DNA of 13,087 nucleotides from Comamonadaceae bacterium (GTDB taxonomy: Bacteria; Pseudomonadota; Gammaproteobacteria; Burkholderiales; Burkholderiaceae_C): the NCBI GenBank assembly GCA_947463845.1, contig CANHUM010000014.1:1-13087 (forward strand), given 5' to 3'. Shown piece after piece: positions 6,765 through 12,977 of this stretch. The translations under genes were made by a program, and so were the position numbers. Under the pieces are notes generated by a model. That model saw only the letters and a program-made list of their open reading frames with translations. It did not search any database and was not told where the DNA came from. Position 1 is the first letter of the stretch. Each line of letters opens with the position of its first letter.

Positions 6765-8240
6765 TCAAGCCACCTCTTCCGTTTTTTGTTCAATGAATTC
6801 GAGCACCAGGTTGCGGGCGACCAGGGCGCGGTAGGCCCAGGTGGCACGCAGACCATCGCGGGCAGTGAAGCTGGCGGCAATCGCGGCGTCCAGATCGGCC
6901 GATTTCACATCGGCCGGTGCACGCCCCTCCAGCATGGCTTCGAGTTTGGGCGCTCGGCAAGGCGAAGGGGCCAGGCCGTTGTAGGCCAACTTCACGTCCG
7001 AGAGCTTTCCGCCTTTGAGCGTGTAGCTGATGGCCGCGCAAGTGGCCGAAATGTCTTGCTCAAAACGCTTGCTCACCTTGTGGGCGCGGAACACCTGGCC
7101 GGCCGCGGGTTTGGGCAACTCAATGGCTTCGATGAACTCACCCGGCTCCATCACGTTTTTCTTCAAGCCGGTGTAGAAGTTGTCCAGCAGCACCTTGCGG
7201 GTTTTGTCGCCGCGGCGCAGCACCAGGCTGGCGCCCAGCGCCATCAGGCAAGGCATGGTGTCGCCAATGGGTGAGCCATTGGCGATGTTGCCCGCCAGGG
7301 TGGCGGTGGATCGGATGGGAGGCGAACCAAAACGTCGCAGTACTTCGGTGAAATCGGGGTAAGGCTGGGCAACCAACGCTTCGACTTGCGTGAGCGACAC
7401 GGCAGCGCCAATGCGCCAGGCCGTGGGCGTCTCGGTCACTTGGCGCAGTTCTTTGACATTGCCCAAGAACATGATGTGGTCGGGTCGGCTGAACTGTTTG
7501 TTCACCTGCAGACCGATTTCGGTGCTGCCCGCCAAAAGCGTGGTGGTGGGGTTCTTGACCAAATAGTCGGCCACTTCGGCCAGGGTGGCGGGCGAGACAA
7601 ATTCGTTGCCTTTGCGGGTGCGCACCACGGGCTGCACGATGATGTCGCCATCCAGACTCAGGGTGGGCACGCTGGCGCGCTTGATTTCTTTGAGCAAGGG
7701 AACATCGGCGCTGTCGTCGAGCTTAAGCGCTTCAGGCTTGGCGCAAGCCTTGGTGGCCGATTCAATGATCGGCTTGTAGCCCGTGCAGCGGCACAGGTTG
7801 CCACTGAGCGAATCGGTGATCTGCTGGCGGTTGGGCGTGGGCAGCACCTGCACCAGGTTCACCAAGCTCATCACGATGCCGGGGGTGCAAAAGCCGCACT
7901 GCGAGCCGTGGCATTTGATCATTTCTTCCTGCACCGGGTGCAGTGTGCCGTCGGCTTTTTTCAGGCTCTCGACGGTCTTGACCGATTTGCCATCCAGCGA
8001 AGGCAGCAACTGAATGCAGGCGTTGGTGGCCACATAGTCCACGCCGGTGCCTGCCGCGTTGAGTTCACCCACCATGACCACGCAAGCGCCGCAATCGCCT
8101 TCCGCGCAGCCCTCCTTAGTACCGGTGCGGTGCAACTGCTCGCGCAGGTAATCGAGAACAGTGGTGGTGCGACGCTCGCCTTGGGCTTCGACGATGCGGC
8201 CGTCGAGCACAAAGCGCACGGTGTTGGTGACTTGGGTCAT
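6765..8240 (-). CDS. xdhA: Xanthine dehydrogenase, FeS/FAD small subunit
   Basis: The 491-residue subunit passes electrons from the molybdenum centre through two [2Fe-2S] clusters to FAD and NAD+. The plant-type ferredoxin domain (about 5-85) has Cys45, Cys50, Cys53 and Cys75. The second cluster domain (about 90-165) has Cys115, Cys118, Cys150 and Cys152 in CGFC and CRC motifs. The FAD domain (about 205-370) shows LLAGSTEIG at 235-243 and TLAGNIANGSPIGD at 314-327, and the CO-dehydrogenase-flavoprotein C-terminal domain follows. The frame is open for 65 more codons upstream. ATG 8240 is chosen because the family begins just before the first beta strand and the upstream part overlaps the end of the nuclease gene. 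There is no Shine-Dalgarno site before it; the leader is C-rich instead. It is read directly into xdhB. Confidence 0.95.
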   Translation of the reverse strand: MTQVTNTVRFVLDGRIVEAQGERRTTTVLDYLREQLHRTGTKEGCAEGDCGACVVMVGELNAAGTGVDYVATNACIQLLPSLDGKSVKTVESLKKADGTLHPVQEEMIKCHGSQCGFCTPGIVMSLVNLVQVLPTPNRQQITDSLSGNLCRCTGYKPIIESATKACAKPEALKLDDSADVPLLKEIKRASVPTLSLDGDIIVQPVVRTRKGNEFVSPATLAEVADYLVKNPTTTLLAGSTEIGLQVNKQFSRPDHIMFLGNVKELRQVTETPTAWRIGAAVSLTQVEALVAQPYPDFTEVLRRFGSPPIRSTATLAGNIANGSPIGDTMPCLMALGASLVLRRGDKTRKVLLDNFYTGLKKNVMEPGEFIEAIELPKPAAGQVFRAHKVSKRFEQDISATCAAISYTLKGGKLSDVKLAYNGLAPSPCRAPKLEAMLEGRAPADVKSADLDAAIAASFTARDGLRATWAYRALVARNLVLEFIEQKTEEVA

Positions 8241-8275
8241 GGTTTCGGGGGGAGGCGGGTTATCGGAAAAGCCTG

Positions 8276-8281
8276 ATTTTA
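8276..8281 (-). promoter_or_regulatory. Possible -10 element for xdhA
   Basis: On the minus strand TAAAAT stands 35 bases before the xdhA ATG, which would give a leader of about 28 bases. No acceptable -35 hexamer exists at 16-18 bases, so the promoter, if real, would need an activator. A TTGGCCAA palindrome at 8321-8328, about 40 bases further upstream, could be such a site. Alternatively xdhA is read through from the nuclease gene. Confidence 0.3.
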
Positions 8282-8290
8282 GAGAGGGAA

Positions 8291-8305
8291 AACCCGCTGT
8301 GGGCT
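8291..8305 (-). terminator. Very weak hairpin after the nuclease gene
   Basis: On the minus strand AGCCC and GGGTT can pair (one G-T wobble) around a 5-base loop, followed by TT then CCC. It lies in the 98-base gap between the nuclease stop and xdhA. The stem is too short to be a dependable terminator, so partial read-through from the nuclease gene into xdhAB is possible. Confidence 0.2.
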
Positions 8306-8338
8306 GCTTTTTCACCGAGATTGGCCAAATCCACCCAA

Positions 8339-8911
8339 TTACAACGAAGCGGCATCCCCATTGGGGCAGCTGTTGGGTACTTTGGCATCCACACTGTTGC
8401 GGTGCACCCATGGGGCCACGGCATCGGCCGACCACAAACCCCTTCTGGCAGCACGGGCCTGTGCCTGCGCTGCGGCATAGTCTTGGCGCTGCCTGAAATC
8501 AATCTCACATTGAAAGGCCTCGTAGTACCAGGCCGCGCCTTCCTGGACCATGTTCAGGTTGACGTGGCTGCAGTCGGGCTTGAAAACGGTGCCCACCACC
8601 CGGTCATAGCGGTCTGTTTGGGCAAATGTGATGGTGACGGTTTGGCCCAAAACCATGGCCGCCAAAAGCGCCCGCGACGAGGGGCCATGTGCTTGATCCA
8701 ATTCAGGGGCGTCAATGCTGGCCAGGCGGATCGACTCATTTCCAATGCTGATCGTGTCTCCGTCGTGCACCGAAGTGACCCTGCCCATCATGCGGTCAGC
8801 ACCAACGCTCACGCCGCAATGCGTGCTGCCCATTGGTGGTGCAAAACTCGCCCCGTTTCCGCCACCACAAGCCGACAGACTGATCGCCAAAAGGAATACT
8901 AAAAGCTTCAT
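8339..8911 (-). CDS. Thermonuclease-like (SNase-fold) lipoprotein
   Basis: The 190-residue protein begins with a short hydrophobic signal ending in the lipobox LSAC (Cys15), so it is predicted to be exported and lipid-anchored in the cell envelope. The rest is a staphylococcal-nuclease domain. It has VHDGDT (48-53, Asp52 matching SNase D21), IRLASIDAPE (61-70, supplying Arg62, Asp67 and Glu70 for SNase R35, D40 and E43) and DRYDR (100-104, Arg104 for R87). It also has the later GAAWYY (125-130) and RRGLW (156-160) signatures. All catalytic residues are present, so calcium-dependent cleavage of DNA or RNA is likely. No Shine-Dalgarno site is seen before the ATG. The gene sits 98 bases upstream of xdhA on the same strand, which may mean cotranscription and a role in scavenging nucleic acid, or may be coincidence. 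Confidence 0.88.
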   Translation of the reverse strand: MKLLVFLLAISLSACGGGNGASFAPPMGSTHCGVSVGADRMMGRVTSVHDGDTISIGNESIRLASIDAPELDQAHGPSSRALLAAMVLGQTVTITFAQTDRYDRVVGTVFKPDCSHVNLNMVQEGAAWYYEAFQCEIDFRQRQDYAAAQAQARAARRGLWSADAVAPWVHRNSVDAKVPNSCPNGDAASL

Positions 8912-8982
8912 AATGGCAGGAGCTTAGCCGAGCGTCACCAAGACGCCTAGCCAGATCCGCTGAATGTCAGAAAGTTCGAATG

Positions 8983-9028
8983 AATGGGGATCTTGAATTG
9001 GGGTCTGACCCCCATTATGACCCCCATT
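8983..9028. repeat. Cluster of four AATGGGGGTC-type motifs in both orientations
   Basis: Four related decamers lie between the nuclease start and the uraH stop: AATGGGGATC (8983-8992), AATTGGGGTC (8996-9005) and, inverted, GACCCCCATT twice (9007-9016 and 9019-9028, 12-base period). The middle two form the perfect palindrome GGGGTCTGACCCC minus one base at its centre. A fifth copy, AATGGGGGTC, lies at 9406-9415 on the other side of uraH. The array can fold into alternative hairpins and sits just past uraH, so it may terminate or stabilise its transcript. It may also be a remnant of a dispersed palindromic repeat. Confidence 0.65.
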
Positions 9029-9031
9029 AAA

Positions 9032-9385
9032 TCAGGAGCCGCGATACGTCGAATAGCTCCAGGGGCTGACCAGAAGCGGCACATGGTAGTGCTGGTCCTC
9101 ATGGGCCACGCCAAAGTCGAGGCTGACCTTGTTCAGGAAATTCGGCTCGGGCAATGCCACACCTTTGGACTTGAAGTAGTCGCTCACATTGAAGACCAGG
9201 CGGTAGGTGCCTTTTCGCAGGCTGGCATGGTCATACAGCATGCCATCGGGGTTGCGACCGTCGTGGTTGAGGGTGAAGCTTTTGACCAGGGTGGCTTGCT
9301 CACCCTGCGTGGTGTACAGCGACACCTGCATGCCCGCAGCGGGGCAGCCGTGCATGGTGTCCAGAACGTGTGTACTCAATCCCAT
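9032..9385 (-). CDS. uraH: 5-hydroxyisourate hydrolase (transthyretin-like protein)
   Basis: The 117-residue enzyme hydrolyses 5-hydroxyisourate, the unstable product of urate oxidase, to OHCU. Family signatures are complete: His6 in the N-terminal STHVLD, Arg44 in HDGRNPDG, His101 in HYHVPLLVSP and the C-terminal tetrapeptide YRGS (114-117), which separates hydrolases from true transthyretins. There is no signal peptide, so it is cytoplasmic and presumably a homotetramer. It is transcribed away from the GntR regulator gene and lies alone on its strand between the nuclease and that regulator. The next step is performed by the UraD domain encoded on the other strand. The Shine-Dalgarno site before the ATG is weak. 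Motif copies related to AATGGGGGTC flank the gene on both sides. Confidence 0.96.
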   Translation of the reverse strand: MGLSTHVLDTMHGCPAAGMQVSLYTTQGEQATLVKSFTLNHDGRNPDGMLYDHASLRKGTYRLVFNVSDYFKSKGVALPEPNFLNKVSLDFGVAHEDQHYHVPLLVSPWSYSTYRGS

Positions 9386-9405
9386 GGTTTTGCTCGCTTG
9401 TCTTG

Positions 9406-9416
9406 AATGGGGGTCA
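9406..9416. repeat. AATGGGGGTCA motif in the uraH leader
   Basis: This 11-base sequence is an exact inverted match to both TGACCCCCATT copies at 9006-9016 and 9018-9028. With its flank (9401-9415) it also matches 8991-9005 in 14 of 15 positions as a direct repeat. It lies 20 bases upstream of the uraH ATG, within the likely 5' leader. Confidence 0.6.
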
Positions 9417-9434
9417 AAAGGGTGGTTTTGGCAA

Positions 9435-9448
9435 GGCTTTCAAAAGCC
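9435..9448. promoter_or_regulatory. Palindrome in the uraH/gntR divergent region
   Basis: GGCTTT and AAAGCC form a 6-base inverted repeat with a 2-base centre, about 50 bases before uraH and 105 before the regulator gene. It is a possible protein-binding site with no matched family. Confidence 0.3.
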
Positions 9449-9456
9449 CCACAAAC

Positions 9457-9466
9457 CGGTCGACCG
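9457..9466. promoter_or_regulatory. Perfect 10-base palindrome CGGTCGACCG
   Basis: The palindrome is in the middle of the 168-base intergenic region between uraH and the GntR gene, and only three bases separate it from the TGTATACA element. This is a natural place for an operator controlling both directions. A 10-base palindrome in GC-rich DNA can also arise by chance. Confidence 0.4.
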
Positions 9467-9469
9467 AAG

Positions 9470-9500
9470 TGTATACAATTTTGCATTTGATGGCTATGAT
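9470..9500 (+). promoter_or_regulatory. Candidate promoter of the GntR operon with overlapping operator
   Basis: TATGAT at 9495-9500 fits the -10 consensus in five of six positions. Seventeen bases upstream TATACA (9472-9477) is a four-of-six -35. The -35 is part of the palindrome TGTATACA (9470-9477), a shape typical of GntR/FCD-type operators. This would place a repressor on the promoter of its own operon. The predicted start lies about 45 bases before the regulator ATG. Confidence 0.45.
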
Positions 9501-9553
9501 TTCTGCCAAAAGCACAAGAACACCTGGGCACACACCCTAAGGGACCGCGAGAC

Positions 9554-10219
9554 ATGGAAACCTCCACCACGCACCACATCGTCGAATCATTGACCCGCGC
9601 CATTGTGGAGCACCGGCTTTTGCCCGGCTCCAAGTTGGCCGAGCAAAAGCTGGCCGATCACTTTGGCGTGTCCCGCACCCTGGTGCGCCAGGCGCTGTTT
9701 CAGTTGTCTCAAAACCGACTGATCCGCTTGGAGCCTGCACGCGGCGCGTTCGTGGCTGCCCCCTCGGTGGAAGAAGCGCAACAGGTCTTTGCCGTACGCC
9801 GCATGCTCGAGGCCGAAATGACCCGCGCCTTTGTTCAGCAGGTCACGCCCGAACAAATCAAGGCACTGCGCGAGCACATCCAGCAGGAACGCGAGGCGGT
9901 GACCCAGGGTGACATCACGGGACGCACCGAATTGCTGGGTGATTTCCACGTGCGCATGGCCGAACTCATGAACAACGATGTGCTGGCCCAGGTGCTGGGT
10001 GAGCTGATCTCACGCTGCGCCCTGATCACGCTGATGTACCAGTCGCGCAACGAGGCTGAGCACTCCACCGACGAACATGTGGCCATCGTGGCCGCGCTGG
10101 AAGCTCAGGACTCGGACCTGGCCGTGCGCCTGATGCACGAACACCTGCTGCACGTCGAGGCCAGTCTGACCTTTGACCGCAAAGTGCCCACGCACGACAT
10201 CTCTTTGGCCCTGGCCTGA
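9554..10219 (+). CDS. GntR-family (FCD domain) transcriptional regulator
   Basis: The 221-residue protein has an N-terminal winged helix-turn-helix (about 8-68, with LAEQKLADHFGVSRTLVRQAL as the recognition region) and an all-helical C-terminal FCD ligand domain (about 76-205). His132, His175 and His197 are spaced 43 and 22 residues apart, as the metal-binding histidines are in other FCD proteins. The aspartate usually found four residues before the first histidine is Leu128 here, with Asp130 nearby. It is divergent from uraH and 29 bases upstream of puuE, so it most likely controls ureide catabolism, with a pathway intermediate such as allantoin or allantoate as effector; the effector is inference. 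AAGGGA stands about 10 bases before the ATG. Autoregulation is suggested by the palindrome over its promoter. Confidence 0.92.
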   Translation: METSTTHHIVESLTRAIVEHRLLPGSKLAEQKLADHFGVSRTLVRQALFQLSQNRLIRLEPARGAFVAAPSVEEAQQVFAVRRMLEAEMTRAFVQQVTPEQIKALREHIQQEREAVTQGDITGRTELLGDFHVRMAELMNNDVLAQVLGELISRCALITLMYQSRNEAEHSTDEHVAIVAALEAQDSDLAVRLMHEHLLHVEASLTFDRKVPTHDISLALA

Positions 10220-10248
10220 ACCCACTGAGCAACACCCGCGAGCACCGC

Positions 10249-11199
10249 ATGAGCACCTACGACGCCACCCTGCCCTACCCCCGCGACTTGAAAGGCTACG
10301 GCCGACATGTGCCACACGCCCAGTGGCCTGGCGGCGCTCGCGTGGCGGTGCAGTTTGTGTTGAATTACGAAGAAGGCGGCGAAAACTCGGTGCTGCACGG
10401 CGATGCGGGCTCCGAACAATTCCTTTCCGAGATGTTCAATCCCGCGTCCTTCCCCGAGCGGCACATCAGCATGGAAGGCATTTACGAATATGGCTCACGG
10501 GCGGGCGTGTGGCGCATCCTGCGCGAGTTTGAAAAACGCGGCCTGCCGCTCACCGTGTTTGGCGTGGCCACCGCGCTGCAAAAGCACGACGATGTGACCG
10601 CGGCCTTCAAAGCGTTGGGCTACGACATCGCCTGCCACGGCCTCAAGTGGATCCATTACCAAAACATCGACGAAGCCACCGAGCGCGCCCACATGGCCGA
10701 GGCCATGGACATTTTGCAAAAGCTCACGGGCGAGCGGCCCCTGGGCTGGTACACCGGTCGTGACAGCCCCAACACGCGCCGCCTGGTGGCCGACTTTGGC
10801 GGCTTTGAATACGACAGCGACTACTACGGCGACGATCTGCCCTTCTGGATGAAGGTGCGCAAGAGCGACGGCACCGATGTGCCGCAACTCATCGTGCCCT
10901 ATACCTTGGACTGCAACGACATGCGCTTTGCGTTGCCCCAGGGCTACTCGCACGCCGACCCTTTCTTCCAGTACATGAAGGACACCTTTGACGCGCTGTA
11001 CGCCGAAGGTGACCCGAATGGCGACAACGCGCCCAAGATGATGAGCATCGGCATGCACTGCCGACTGCTGGGGCGCCCCGGCCGCATCACGGCGCTGCAA
11101 CGCTTTTTGGACCACATCCAGTCACACGACAAGGTCTGGGTGGCGCGGCGCATCGACATCGCGCGGCACTGGAAAGCCACACACCCCTACCAGGATTGA
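10249..11199 (+). CDS. puuE: Allantoinase, PuuE type (polysaccharide-deacetylase fold)
   Basis: The 316-residue protein belongs to the NodB/polysaccharide deacetylase-like family. PuuE members open the hydantoin ring of allantoin to give allantoate and are unrelated to the amidohydrolase AllB. Typical PuuE stretches include VLNYEEGGENSVLHGD (37-52), ERHISMEGIYEYGSRAGVWR (70-89), ACHGLKW (128-134, His130), GWYTGRDSPNTRRL (166-179) and GMHCRLLGRPGR (268-279, His270). Length and the absence of a signal peptide fit the cytoplasmic enzyme. The Shine-Dalgarno site is weak, but the gap to the regulator is only 29 bases. The fused UraD-AllC gene begins 2 bases after its stop, so PuuE sits physically and metabolically between the two activities of the fusion: it uses the UraD product and makes the AllC substrate. 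Confidence 0.95.
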   Translation: MSTYDATLPYPRDLKGYGRHVPHAQWPGGARVAVQFVLNYEEGGENSVLHGDAGSEQFLSEMFNPASFPERHISMEGIYEYGSRAGVWRILREFEKRGLPLTVFGVATALQKHDDVTAAFKALGYDIACHGLKWIHYQNIDEATERAHMAEAMDILQKLTGERPLGWYTGRDSPNTRRLVADFGGFEYDSDYYGDDLPFWMKVRKSDGTDVPQLIVPYTLDCNDMRFALPQGYSHADPFFQYMKDTFDALYAEGDPNGDNAPKMMSIGMHCRLLGRPGRITALQRFLDHIQSHDKVWVARRIDIARHWKATHPYQD

Positions 11200-11201
11200 A
11201 C

Positions 11202-12977
11202 ATGCCCTTGACCTTGGAACAACTCAACCACGCATCTGCCTCAGACGCAGCGCACATGCTCGACGGCCTGTACGAGCATTCGCCGTGGATCGCTGAGCAG
11301 GCGTTGGCTCAACGCCCCTTCACCTCGCTCGCCCACCTCAAACACGCCATGACCGTGGTGCTGGCCAAGGCCGGACGCGACGCGCAGCTGGGGCTGATCC
11401 GCGCCCACCCGGAACTCGCGGGCAAGGCCATGGTGAGCAAAACGCTCACAGCCGAATCGACCAACGAGCAGACCAAAGCGGGCCTGACCGACTGCACACC
11501 CGAAGAGTTCGCCAAGATCCAGAAGCTCAACGCCGACTACAACGCCAAGTTCGGCTGGCCCTTCATCCTGGCGGTGCGCGGCCCTCGGGGTGTCGGCCTG
11601 AACAAGCAACAGATCATCGAAGCCTTCGAGCGCCGCCTGCACGGCCACCCAGACTTTGAATTGGCCGAGTGCCTGCGCAACATCCACCGCATTGTCGAGA
11701 TCCGCCTGAACGACAAATTCGGCGTAGAGCCCACACTGGGCCACCAGGTCTGGGACTGGCAAGAAAAGCTGGCCCAGCATTCGGACCCCGGCTTTGCCGA
11801 AGCGGGCCTGCTGACGGTGACTTACCTGACCGATGCGCACCGCGCCTGTGCCCAACGCATCACCCAGACCATGCGCGATTGCGGCTTTGACGAGGTCTAC
11901 ACCGATGCCGTGGGCAACGTGGTGGGCCGCTACCATCCGGCCCGCACAGACGGGCAATACCTGATGACCGGCAGCCACTACGACACCGTGCGCAATGGCG
12001 GCAAGTACGACGGGCGCCTGGGCATCTTTGTGCCCATGGCCTGTGTGCAGCAGCTGCACCAGCAGGGCAAGCGCTTGCCCTTTGGCATCGAGGTCGTCGC
12101 TTTTGCCGAAGAAGAAGGCCAGCGCTACAAAGCCACCTTCCTCGGCTCGGGCGCGCTCATCGGTCAGTTCAACCCCGCTTGGCTGGCGCAACAAGACGCC
12201 GAAGGCATCACCATGCGTGCGGCCATGCAACACGCGGGCCTGTGCGTGGACGACATTCCGAAAATCCAGCGCGATCCAGCGCAATATCTGGGCTTTGTCG
12301 AAGTGCACATCGAGCAAGGCCCGGTGCTCAATGAAGTGAACATCCCGCTGGGTGTGGTCACCTCCATCAACGGCAGCGTGCGCTACCTGTGCGAAATCAT
12401 CGGCACTGCCAGTCATGCAGGGACCACACCGATGGACCGCCGCCGTGATGCGGCCTGCGCCGTGGCCGAACTGGCGCTGTATATGGAGCAACGCGCCGCG
12501 AAAGATGGCGACAGTGTCGCCACCATGGGCCAGCTGCAAGTGCCCAACGGCTCGATCAATGTGGTGCCCGGTCGCTGTCTGTTCAGCCTGGACATGCGTG
12601 CCCCCACCGATGCACAGCGCGACGCCTTGGCCACCGACATCCTGGCAGAACTGAACGCCATTGCCGAGCGGCGAGGCGTGCGCGTCAAAGCCGAGCTGAC
12701 CATGAGCGCCGCTGCCGCGCCCAGCGCGCCCGCGTGGCAAGCGCGCTGGGAACGCGCCGTGAGCGCCCTGGGCGTACCGCTCTTCAAACTGCCCAGCGGC
12801 GCAGGCCACGACGCGATGAAACTGCATGAAGTCATGCCTCAGGCCATGTTGTTTGTGCGCGGCGAAAACGCGGGCATCAGCCACAACCCGCTTGAATCCA
12901 CCACCAGCGACGACATGCAACTGTGCGTCGACGCCTTCTCCCATGTATTGAACCAACTCTCGCAGGAACTGTCATGA
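11202..12977 (+). CDS. Fused OHCU decarboxylase - allantoate amidohydrolase
   Basis: The 591-residue protein joins two enzymes without a frame break. Residues 1 to about 170 are a UraD domain converting OHCU to S-allantoin: AHPELAGK at 68-75 carries the catalytic His69, and STNEQ carries Glu89 and Gln90. Residues about 180-591 are an M20/carbamoylase-type amidohydrolase matching AllC, which releases ammonia and CO2 from allantoate. Its two-metal site is visible as His259 and Asp270 in SHYDTVRNGGKYDG, Glu304-Glu305, His369 in VEVHIEQGP and His561 in SHNPLES. GTASHAGTTPMDRR (401-414) is the dimerisation/substrate region. ATG 11202 has AGGA at 11192-11195 with a 6-base spacer; a TTG two codons earlier overlaps the puuE stop and is less likely. 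The order uraD-allC in one chain skips the allantoinase step, which PuuE supplies. I recall such fusions being annotated in betaproteobacteria. Confidence 0.94.
   Translation: MPLTLEQLNHASASDAAHMLDGLYEHSPWIAEQALAQRPFTSLAHLKHAMTVVLAKAGRDAQLGLIRAHPELAGKAMVSKTLTAESTNEQTKAGLTDCTPEEFAKIQKLNADYNAKFGWPFILAVRGPRGVGLNKQQIIEAFERRLHGHPDFELAECLRNIHRIVEIRLNDKFGVEPTLGHQVWDWQEKLAQHSDPGFAEAGLLTVTYLTDAHRACAQRITQTMRDCGFDEVYTDAVGNVVGRYHPARTDGQYLMTGSHYDTVRNGGKYDGRLGIFVPMACVQQLHQQGKRLPFGIEVVAFAEEEGQRYKATFLGSGALIGQFNPAWLAQQDAEGITMRAAMQHAGLCVDDIPKIQRDPAQYLGFVEVHIEQGPVLNEVNIPLGVVTSINGSVRYLCEIIGTASHAGTTPMDRRRDAACAVAELALYMEQRAAKDGDSVATMGQLQVPNGSINVVPGRCLFSLDMRAPTDAQRDALATDILAELNAIAERRGVRVKAELTMSAAAAPSAPAWQARWERAVSALGVPLFKLPSGAGHDAMKLHEVMPQAMLFVRGENAGISHNPLESTTSDDMQLCVDAFSHVLNQLSQELS

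Noticed and set aside
6633..8276. Two plus-strand frames (213 and 296 codons) antisense to xdhA and the xdhB start
   Set aside because: They are opposite the conserved FeS and FAD motifs of XdhA and show no family features.
8241..8435. N-terminal extension of xdhA by 65 codons
   Set aside because: It would overlap the nuclease gene in another frame, it has no similarity to the XdhA family, and the family start fits ATG 8240.
8983..9028. Short repeats considered as a CRISPR array
   Set aside because: The units are about 10 bases, in mixed orientation and without spacers of regular length; no cas gene is nearby.
11241..12956. 571-codon minus-strand frame antisense to the UraD-AllC fusion
   Set aside because: It is a shadow frame; the sense strand carries two complete catalytic domains.
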